DNA of 64,000 nt from Nectonema munidae (lineage: Eukaryota > Nematomorpha > Nectonematoida > Nectonematidae): positions 260,501 through 324,500 of the forward strand of contig JAUIRK010000858.1 in the NCBI GenBank assembly GCA_030549495.1, in the 5' to 3' direction. The translations under genes and the position numbers were made by a program. Below are positions 49,801 through 61,800 of the stretch, in pieces. Under the pieces are notes generated by a model, which worked only from the letters and a program-made list of their open reading frames with translations, was not told where the DNA came from and did not search any database. Positions within the stretch are counted from its first letter, which is position 1. The number at the start of each line of letters is the position of its first letter.

Positions 49801-52800
49801 GCAAAACAATCTCATTAAAGTTTAAAAACATAAAAAGTTGAATTAATTCGTAAACTAATTATTTAGAGGCGGAGTCGTTTCAAAATATTTAAGGAAATCT
49901 CAAGAGTCGGAATTATCTTGAGAACAAAATTTGAAATGCTCAAATTGTCTCTCTGAATAACTTAAAAATATCAAGAAGTTGAATTGTCCTTGAATAAAAA
50001 ATATAATTTTTAAGTATTATTACACATTTATTTGATGAATTATATCAAATAAAAGAATATAAAATTTACATAATGGTTCCATAGCTAACAGTGAATAGAC
50101 AAAATAATGGACTAACTCATTTAACGAAGTCTTAACTAACTAAATAACAAACTATCTAACATTTTTTTCATCATTTTTTATTATGTTTTTTTCCATTAAC
50201 ACTTTGTCTTTGGCATTATCCCTGCAGACCCTCTATGATAATATAAACATTATATGTGTAATTTCCTAATATTGATTCAAAATGGAGAGGAGGAGAAAAA
50301 TTTTGAAATTCCTTTTATGAATCTCAATCAGGTTTATTAAAGCAAGTGTGATTGTTTATTTTAAGGACATCTCTAAAAATGGAGAAGCACAGAATGTCAA
50401 TAATTTAAATGTGATTCAAAGTAAAAAAGATGATTTGGGCAATTTATCCACAATTAAAGAAGCGAGCAGAGAACATTCTTCAAGTGAGTATACTTATAAC
50501 GGCCTTATATATAAATTTGTGCTAGAAACGTTCTCCCTCAACATTTTTCTAATGCATATCCCTATTTTTACCACCAGTATCATATGGTAAAATTGGAGTA
50601 AACGGTTTGGTCACACTTTACCCGTGACACTTCGTTGTTAAAAATAAATGTCCAATTATTTATTACTAATTATAAGGGAACGATAAAATTTGACCATTTT
50701 AGCACGGGCTGTTTTGTCCAAAAATCGAAAAAATTTACTTTCAAAATACAGAAATATACAATAAAAAAATTACACATAAAAATTAACATTACGTATTACT
50801 TTTGCTTGTAATTGAAAATTGATATATAATACACACTTCTCATTGAAATTTTGTTTTTTTCACTATGTTTGTGACATTAGAAAAGTTCCACTGATGTTGC
50901 CTGACTAATTTCTAGTAAATAAAATAAAAAAGGCCAATTTCACTCTTTTGTGCATAATTGAAACATCATTATTTTTAATCTTCGGACAATTTAGCTTTGA
51001 ATTATCAAACATCGTTGCATATATTAAATTTGCCATATGCCTTCATAGGCCTGCTTGATTCAATACTTTTTATTTTTGTATTTTTTAATGAATTCTACCA
51101 AAGGTTTGTACTCTAAAATTTTTCTCAATATCAAGGTCTTGATTTTAATTAACTTGAAACTTTTTTAAACCAATTTTTTGTGTCTTAGGCTTTTTCTGCA
51201 TACTTAAATACTGATTCTAATTAAGATAAATGACAACATATCTATTTTCAACTAGGTTAGGTGCTATTCCAAGTTTTTAAGCAGTTTTGCCTCTGTTTAG
51301 TTTTTACTATCAACGTTTTAATCGCAGCAAGTAAACTAATAATAATTAGCTTAGTTAATTATTATAATGAGATCTAGTAATAATAATTAAGCAACGCTTA
51401 TCCATTTAATGTGCCAAGCAAAAAATGAGTTTTATAACAAATCCAATTTTCCTGTATTTACTTTGAAAATGTCAAAAGTGAAAAATGTGTCTACGATGAT
51501 TTTCACATCGACTTCTTTGATAAACCATCAATGCGAACTTCAGTGATGAAATAATTCACTCAAATCTACTCCTTAAATGTGAAAGTGATGAGTGTGATGA
51601 AACACCTGTGATCTCATATTGATTTTGCAACGTGCACGAAAAATTGCCCGAGAGGAAAATTTCCATTGATATCCAAGAATATAATGTTTAATCTGATGAA
51701 ACCTAATTAATCTTATCTGGGTAACTGAGGTTTCTAATTTATCACGTACTGAATGATGAAAGTCTAGTATCATATAAAGTCGATTTTCGAGTATCATATA
51801 AAGTCGAAGTCTAAGATTTTGAATAGATTGAAGTTGGAGTCTGTTTTTTAAGTTTAAAAAAATAATTTTTTAAAGTATTTTAAATAAGGAATAAAATTTA
51901 TTGTTTTTGTAAGCATATGGAGTGTTCCTTCTCTAAGTCAAAGTGGGGAGCGAAGAGTGGGTGTTGAATTTATTAACTTTTTAGGTGCTTGGAGACAGAG
52001 TCGAAGTCATAAGAGCGAGAGTCGGATATTCTCCCTTTGACACCGCAGCCCCGTGTAGGACTGCATTAAATGATTATATTTTTTAATAGGCAGACACCTC
52101 TTGAAGATAGGTAGAGATCTAGAATCCTGAATCTAGAATCTATACATATTATCTATACTATATATTCTAGAATCTGGATTTGATTGTGAAGTTATTGTCT
52201 TCAAATCAATGGTATTCGATATGACATTGAATTATACTTAAAAACTAGACGTGATAGATACATTTTCACGGAAAAGTATTAGCTGCATTATTTTCTAATT
52301 CCTATGTTTTTAATTATTTTTTGCTCATCTTTTTTATTTATTTATTATATAGAATATTTTAACAAGTTTTCTCAAAGTAGAGAAAATCAGATAAATAGAA
52401 GGGAAGATATTGAAAGTAAAGATGAAGATGAAATTAAACCTAACTGTGAAAAAAATGATTACATCCTTTTAAATGTTCATAAAGCTCCCGATTCTAAATA
52501 CAATTCCATAGTAATCATTATTTCACCTAACTTACATTCTGTCTGATATTTTTATTTATATAAAATTGTAAAATTTTCTCTGAATTTTTCGTTTCTGATT
52601 TGTTTCTACAAAGTTTAAATTAGTCTTGAACCCTTTTTCAAAAAAAATTAATCACGTGTTTTCCTCCTCACATTAAAAATATGCTTTATTCTTAAATTTT
52701 ATTTTGTAAAGTAATCTAAAAAGTTAATTTTTTTCACATTTTATTTTTAATAAAACAAAGACAAGGAAAAGAACTTTTATTGGAACAAAAATTAAAATTT

Positions 52801-55800
52801 TCAATATATTTCAATCTTTCAAAAGATCTTTATCAAGAGCTAAACCAGTAATTGTGAAGTTGTATATTATATAAACACAAAAGGTTTTTGAAGTCAAGCT
52901 ATGATATCTGCATTTATAATGTGGTTGCAATATGTATGTGTGTGTGTTATGTTTGTTTTGGTGTGCTCGGGTGTGACTGTAGAATAAGCTGAGTTAAGTT
53001 ATAGAAGATTATGGCAAATTGGAGAAAAATGAAGCTTTTTGTTGATAAAGACGGATCCTTAGTGGAGAACCGCGATTCTATAAAACTAAGTGTAGGATGG
53101 TGTAGTAGCTAATAATAAATTTGTGACCTTGATTTAGTGCCATGCGATCTATTATTTTAGAGCGCCTAGAAGGAAGTTTCTTATATTATGTATAAAAGCG
53201 TTAATGCTGTTTTCGTGTAAGCCTTTGTTTAAGAGGTCTTTGTGTCTGGCCTAAGTAGAAAGAAGAACACGTCGTATGTGATTTTGTAAACTACGTTATC
53301 CTTGTCAAGTTGTGACTATTTCAAAAGTCTTGTGAAGGAAAAAGGAATGTAATTAATTTTTGGATTTTGCAATAACCTGTATGTTGTGTTTTTTAGAGTT
53401 GACTTTATTTTTGTTGAATTGCGTTTTGTTGTCGTTAGGTTGATTGTTCATGAGATTAAAGAAATCTCTGGCATCGTTTCTCCAATAGAATGAGATGTAA
53501 AGTTTATTAACTTTTTGCAGTCGGAACAGTTTTGAATAGTTTTAAAAGGAAAGTTGTTGGCTCTAAGAATTTTGGTAGTTCTTTCTACCTCTTCTGTAGA
53601 AGGGTATTTGAGTGCTCGAACTTTTTACAACAAAAACTTTTTGATTGTACAGGTGATTTGACAAAAAACGAAATATCTATACGTGTGTATGGATTTGAAG
53701 TAGGATTAAATTTAAAGTTTGTTTCAGACCGAATGACTTAACAATCTAAAAAAGAGAGAGTGTTTTTGTTTTCGATTTCATGAGTAAATTTGAGGTGAAG
53801 ATTCCAACCGTTGAGTTATTCTAGGAAACAGGAAATATTGTTGTTTCCAATAATGGCGAAAATATCATCGATGTAACTAGTATAAAAATTCGAGAACTTT
53901 GGGGGGTAAATCGTAAATCATTTTCTAGTTTTTCCACGACTAAATTTACAATAATTCCACTTTGAGAATTCGCTATGGCTGTTCTAAATGTCTGCTTGTA
54001 AATTTTGTTGTTGAAAGACTAATTATTGTCAGTGTCCGTCTTATAAGGAATATAATATCTTCTCTGTAAGCTTAGTGTATTTGGTTAAATCAAGAGACTC
54101 TAGCTTTACTTTCAATATTTCTACCCACAGTTTTAGTGGAATAGAAGTAAATAGTGATTGAACATCAAAACTTACTAGAACATCATTATTTTGAAGCTTG
54201 TATTTGTTTTTCTTTTGAATAAATTCTTGACAATTCTTACTTATCAATTATTCTGATTGTTGATGTTTATCAGGAAAGTTGCCAGGTCTGCTGATTTCGT
54301 AAAAAGGAGATTTGAGGTAGTTTAAAATTTGTCAAAGAGGAACTTCTGGCTTGCGAATTTTGTGTAGTCCATATAGGTGGGCATACTTTGCGTTGTTTGA
54401 GTGTAGTTTTTTGTAAACGGAAAACTTAATTTTATTCTGTATCAACAAGCTGTAATTGTTTAGTTTCTTTTGAGATGTTGCAAGAGGGTTATCATTTTTT
54501 CTAGTTACTAGAGTGTAGAGGTATTGGAGTCACAAAAGAGTGTCAAGTAGTTATCAGTATCCAAAATTACAAAAGCCGTGCCTTTGTCTTCTGTTTTTAT
54601 TATTGTTTTTGACTACTTTCTTTTGAGAAGAAGCTAAGTTAGGTGAAGTACATGTCATTTTCTTGTGGCAGTTTACTACATCCTGTCAAATATTTTTTTT
54701 GTGGTACTGTCCATGTTACGAATGCTGTTTTCTATTTCTGGAATGACAATTTTTGGATTATTCTATTATATTCAAAATCGAATTTAGAACCATACCTTAA
54801 TAGTTTAGTTTCTTCGTTTGAAAGAGACTTTGAAGAAAGGTTCTAAATCCAATTCCTTTTGTTAATGAGAAGCTTGGTTGAAGAAGGAAAGTTCTCTTTT
54901 GTTATTACTGCAATTAACACTTCACATTCACACAAACACATTCATTTAACATGTAAACCTTTTGTGCTTAATATAACTTCACAATTACTGATTCAGCTCT
55001 TGATAAAGATCCCATGCAAGATCGAAATATATATAAATTTTCTATTTTTGCTCCAATAAACGTTAATTTTCTTGTCTTTGTTTTATTCCGAATTAATAGT
55101 ACAGATTAATTTTTTTCCAGATAAATTAACATAAGAAAGTGTGCGTTTTTTATTAATGTCAAAATTTTTTTTATAGATTTTATTTACTGTTATCTATTTT
55201 AGATGATTATTTTTTTATTTTTTGATATTGACTCCAAAGGAAGAATAATCTTACATGATTGGATGATATGGACGTCGTGAAGAAAACACAATCTAAGAAG
55301 ACTGGACCAATAACCAGCGGTTCTTCGATCCCTTGCCCATCTCCTAACCTATTATTATGTATAGTGAATATAAAATGAAAAAAAAATTAAAAAAAGTTTC
55401 CTTTTCAAAAAAATAAATTATAAAATAAAGAAATATAGTTTCATAATTTTTTAAAATATAAAAGTGCACGTCTTTTATTTCTTCCAAAATGCTCTTCACG
55501 AATGATAGCAAAGTTGAAAATGCAAATAATAATTTGATTTTTGGATTGACTACTTTTTCAATTGCTTAACTTTTATCTTCAATCACATAAGTTTAAGTAA
55601 ACTACATTTCTAGTAAATGTGGTGTAAATTCTTAGCCGTGAAAACACGTTACCAGGCTGCGGATGAGCATGCTTTTATTTTTAGTATAAAAGTTATATAA
55701 ATGGTAAAAATAAATTTACCGATGAGCCTATCCTCCGTTTATTTAAATGCCGATGAGTTTATGGCGATAAATTTAGCGGTCACCTATTTTTAAAAGCCAT

Positions 55801-58800
55801 TTTTAGCTGAAATATATTTTTCATACAAATTATTATATTTTGAAAAATATTAAATCAAGAAACTCTCGAGACCATTTCTATTTCGTTTATAACACAAAAA
55901 AATTGAAATTTTGAGGAAAAGTTATGTTTTGATTTTTTCATCTTTAGCCAAAAAAAACAGTTATCCTTTCTTTCATTTTATTATTTTGTGTATCGTATTT
56001 TCTGGATAAATTTGAAGTGCTATTTTCTGTAATAACGATACTTAAAAAATAATCTTATCTCATAAAAGTGTTCAATCATTATTTTGAATTTATGTCTTTT
56101 TATTTCGATGTTTTATAAGATTGATGAACCTTTGCAGAGTTATAATATTCTTATAAAACACTTTCATTTTTTTATTATATCAAAATTCGTTTTAAAATAT
56201 TTCGCTTATAAATTTTTTAAAGTATTTTTTTATTATTTAGATGAACATGACAACTGGTTTCACCGACTTCGTTTCACACTGCAAAGTCACTTCAACCCCC
56301 ATGAATCCTACTCACATTCCTTCCAAAAAGGAAGAACCAGCACAGTCCGATATTCCTGACTTAATTGCCCTTGGCAAAGGGAAGTTAGTTGAAGACCCTC
56401 TTTCCAAACAGGGTATTCAAGTATGTTTCTCTTTTTTCAAAGTTCTTTTCATTTTCTATTTATCAATGCTGCATATTTTTAGCCGTCACAAGATGTTACT
56501 CCTTTTTCCGAGTGTTCTAAAAATTCGAAAATATCTTCTATTCCACTACCAAACCAAGAAAATCGTCACGCCTGCAACACCCACCAATTTGACAAAATGG
56601 TGGCTAAGAATACGCAGCTAAATCGCTGCTCAGAAAGAAGATCTCTCGTAGAACTTAACAGTGTAAGCTCTCTTTGCTATATTCACTTTTCCCTTGCAAA
56701 GAAAAGTATCGCTTACTTGCGACCCCAAATCCCTCTGATTCTTTGAAGAAAATGTCTAATTGATTATTTCAATTATATTCTTTCTTCTCCTGTCTGCTAT
56801 TTTTGCAAAAAAACATTATACTCATCTCTGCATAAAGGAATGCATTGTATATGTCAGTTTTGAAAAGCATCCGGTTTCGTCTAGCGCCTTTTATTATAAG
56901 GTAATGGAATCGGATTTGTAGTTATTTTTCTGTTTTGGATTTCTGAAAATAAGAAAAATGTCCCCACGGATCCAATTTCTGTTCATCGAAATTTTCATAT
57001 CGTTCAATCTTCGGCCATTTTTATTTTAGTAATCTTTATTCATTATTATGCGTAAGAACTCCCAAACAAAGAATATTTTAAGAGAAAAAAAAATTTTATT
57101 TCAAATATTTATTCTCAAGATTTTGATAAAGATTTTTCATTCATTTCATTTTTTGGCTGTCTTTTACTCCACTGTATATTTAATTAATGTTTCATTTTAA
57201 CTCATTTCTATCAAAAAATGCAAATGATATTAAGTAGTTTGATACTAATAAGCTCCATTATTATGTTATACAAATTCTTCAAAGAGTTTTTAAACGGATT
57301 TAAAGAAATATATCTTGCTTTTCTTTCCTTTAAAACTATATGAGAATTTAAAAGATACAATATCATTACCATAGATACACATTGGTCAGCCTTGGCTCGC
57401 CAGGACAAAGACCTGCTCATTAGAGCGAATGGATGATGATGATGATGATATCATAGATACACATTGCAAATTCAAAAACAAACTTTCACATGAGCCAAGA
57501 TACATGATTACAGTTGTACACAATAGCAATAAAGTGCAAATGCATGCATCTATTTGTATAATATATATGTATATGCAGTAGATACATCTTTATTACTTAT
57601 AATGTCTTAGTCTGAAGTATCAATTTTTAATCATTCCTTTCTTCAATGACACTTTTCCAATAAGGGCATTAATGCCTATCCCAAGCCTCCACGTATTATA
57701 GAAGTTTTAAGTATAAAACTCGATTAAATCTTGAGGGACAATTTTTGGGGTTTTCTCATAAACTAACAATGATAAATGGACTAACACAAAATTAGATTTC
57801 AATACTTTATCGTTTGTTTCTAGGAAATCTTGAATAAAGATGGTGCAGACGGAGACTCTAAAATTTCGAAAGATACAAAAGAAAATATTCGACCGAAATT
57901 TGCGCCTCGAAGACCAACCCGATCACCTCTAGTGAAAAGTGTTACCAAACTGAGCACAATCAAAGAATCGAGCAGGGAAAAAGGTTCCTATTCTTCAAGT
58001 AAGCTCGATTGTTTAGTGTAAAATTTAGCGACATCTATTTTTGCGGGAAAAAAAGCAAATTAACAACAGTGATGTTAATTTTGGTAAAAATAAATGTTTA
58101 TATTTTTAATTAAAATAAATAACTCATTATTTGCATCAATAATAGAAAATAATAAAATTGATTATACGTGAGATCGTGCTTGTTTGATACGTGAGAATGC
58201 TGTGTCCAGGATGTATCTGGTCTTTTCATTCCATGCAGGGTAACGTTGATATATACCAGTGGTTCTCAACCTTTTTTTACAAAGGGCCAAATTAAGAACG
58301 AACATTGCACTAGAGGCCCGCAACAAAAGAAAAAATGATATACATTGATATATTCAAAAACACTCTTTCCAAAACTACAACTATCATAGACATATGGTTT
58401 GTAGACAAAATTTTAGAGCAGGTGATAGATATGAAACTACCCTACAACCCATGTATAGACCAATCATTTTGCGAAATCCTGACAGTTTTGATTTCATATT
58501 GCTAGCCTAATTTTTTCTGCAACTTTGCTCTGCGCGCTGCAAAACAAGAGGTTGAGAATCACAGATATATAAAGTATAGCCTAACGTATCCCAGCAATCA
58601 GCAAACGAAATATCAGGAATCAAACTTTTAAGCAGTGATGTTGCTATATTGGAAAAAGAAAACATAAAACGCGTTTAATGAAGTAATCTCATTTTTGATA
58701 CTCCATTCTCCTCCACCTTTTGTTTCATAACATATGTGCTTTCTTCTCTCAGGCTCTTCATCCAACGCTACTACTCCTTCGAACCCAGAAATCAAAATAA

Positions 58801-61800
58801 CGTGCGATTCTTCTCTGGCACGCAATGAAGAGGGCGGAGAGAGCCTCTTCCACGTCATGAGTTCGGATTACAATCCCGCACTTCTCTGCATCCAAAATAC
58901 CCTTCTCAGCAGCTTCCAGGACTACGACCAATGGAACTTCACAGACACTTCCGAGCGCAAGCTCATCGTTCGCATCAAATCCTCCGTCATTTTTTTTGGG
59001 CGACGTTGGTTCATCGAATCTTTCTTAGGTTATCCCTTTCTTTTATTATTGTTATAATCGTGACCAATTTAATCGCACAATGATCTTTAAAATTTTAATT
59101 TCATTATTCCTTATTTTTTGTATTAAAAGTTCGTTTCAACAGAAAAAATATTTTATCTAATATTAACAAATTTGATACAAATTTATTTTTAAATCACGCA
59201 AGCCTTTTCTTGATTTTAACGCTTTAGTCACCAGAAATTTTAAGACTAATTATCTGCTTTCTTTTTTAATTTAATTTTGTATATTTAACCGGTTATTGAC
59301 TACAGTCGACATATGTCGACTTTACAAAAATAAAATCATCTGCGTTTATCAATGCTCTTTAATACAATTCTTCTGCTTTACATTAGATATCGTCTGATTA
59401 TTTGGTCGTTAACGGGTCACAGGCGATTTTGTTTCTTCCTACACTCGTTTCAAATTGTTTAACAAATAGTTAATGTATTTTTATACCAATTCATTTGTTG
59501 TTATTGGGCTGTGGTGTGTGTCAGGGCTAATTTTGTTCATGTATTCGTGTAGTAGTGGCGATTTGTTGGCTCTGAGTTTTGCTAGTGCGTGACGTGTTGG
59601 TGTGTTTAATTCTGTTTCTTGTGAGCTCATTTGTGGAGGAGGTTTGTTGATGTGGTTGTTTTTTTTTTGTAGTGTGGTTAAATAGTTTGTGACTGCTTGA
59701 GAGTGGATAATTTGGTTTATGTGTGTTTGGTTTTGATTGGGAAACTTGTTTTCGCACTTTGTGCCAGATAGAGCTTTGATAACATTTAGTGTTTTGGTGG
59801 CTTTATGTCTAGTGATTTTTGTGTGTGTGTGTTGTATGATAGTTTAGGATCAAATGTTATGCCTAGTATTTTAGTTAAACTGCGTGAAGAGTGTGGTTTG
59901 TGATTTTGAAGTATTCAGAATTAATTTATTGTTGTTTATCCATGTATAAATCTTAGTTATGTATTTTTGTAAGTCTTCTGTAGCTGTGTTTATATTTGGA
60001 GGTTATTGTGATGTCATCTGCATAGGTTAACAAGTGAATGTGGGGTTTAGTTGGTCTAGGAAAGTCTGAAGTGTAAATCTTGAAGAGAATCTTGTGGTAC
60101 GCCTGAGTGAATATGTTTTTTCTTTGAGGTTTGATTGTTGAACTGTGTGTAAGCTAGTCTGCTTCTGATATAATTTGAAAATGAGAGTATTTGTTTTGTG
60201 TATTTGTTGATTAATAGATGTATTTCTAATGTGTCAAAAGCTGCTGTGAGGTCGAGTGATGCGATAATTGTACGGTGGAAAGGTCTCTTCTGATTAAATT
60301 CATTTACTATGATGTTGTGTAAGGTGTGTAAAGCTGTAGATGTTGAGTCGTGTTTTTTGAATCCATGTTTGTATGGGCAGTCTGGGATGTGTTGTTTTAT
60401 GTGGTTGAGTATTATTTTTTCGAGTGTTTTTGCAATGGGAGAGAGTAATGATATGGGGCGATATGATTCGCCAATGTCTTTGTCTTTGTTGGGTTTGTTG
60501 ATTGGAATAATGTGTGCTTCTTTCCATGTGTGTGCTATGGTATTTCTATTGATGGCTAAGTTAAATATGTGTGTTTGAAGTGATATGGCTTCTGGTCCGA
60601 TGTGTTTCAAGTGTAAGTTTGAGAAATTGTTTGGGCTAAGTGCTTTGCTATTGCTACTATCTTTTTAATAGTAGATTGTTATGTGTGTTGTTTGTAGTTT
60701 ATTAAGATTTTTGTTAATTAATCTATGGGATATGTTTGTTTGTTTGGGCGTAATGGATGTAAATTGTTTATTAAATGCTTCTGCAATTGCTTTGCTTCTT
60801 GAAGATGAGGTGTTGAATTTGCATCCATATGTAGCTTTGGATGTCGCGCCAACCACGTGAAGGCCTTGATTTTTGACGCAGTTTTGTTTCTTCATTCTAG
60901 GTAATGATGTTAATGATAAACGAACACAACTAGAAAAAAATATATACTAAATACTCTAACCTGACATATCTTACTTATTTATTCACTCTATTTTTTCAGT
61001 ATTTTTTATAAAAAATAATTGTCCGTTCTTCATTTTTATTTTTCTTAGATTTTTAACAAATATAAGTTAATTCAAAAAGAGATATTCTATCACATGTACT
61101 AAGTGACACGGATATCACTGTGTTATGTTAAATGGGTAGCCAAAAGGGAAGAATGTAACATAGTATCCGAAAAATAAAAGTCAATTAGTAAGATACATAA
61201 TCTTTTGTTAAATTTTAACGCCAACCATGCAATTCTAATGAAGATGAAGACGTAAATGATGATTTTGGTAAAAGACTCCCAAATTTCTCAAATATTTAAA
61301 AAAAATTTAAACTAAGCAAACTTTATTAGAAAATTATTTTACAGTATGAAAGCACAAATTTAATTATTTATTTCATATATAACAAAAAATTAAATCTGTG
61401 TTAAGTGTAATGTTTAAATAATAATTTTTCACAAAGTTAATGTTTTGTTTAGTTCCAAAACTTTTTTTTAATAAAAACTGTTTTATTCTTATTTTTGTAA
61501 TTTGATTATTCTTTGGGTTATAAATCTTGTAATTTGATTATTCTTTGGTTCTAATATTTTTTAAAAACTGACTTTTTCCATTAGAAATTAATGAAGACAG
61601 AATTTCAATCAAAATAAAAAAATTTCCTAATCATAAATTTCAGCTGAAGGAGCACTTATTGTTCAGAATTGAGGATTTATTTGAGCTCTGAATAGAAGAA
61701 TGGATGATAAATCCTTTTTCTTGGAATATGGAATCTGTAATCAAAAATTTTTACGAAGAATTTATTGATTAAAAATTGAAATTAAAGTTTCATAAAAGAT

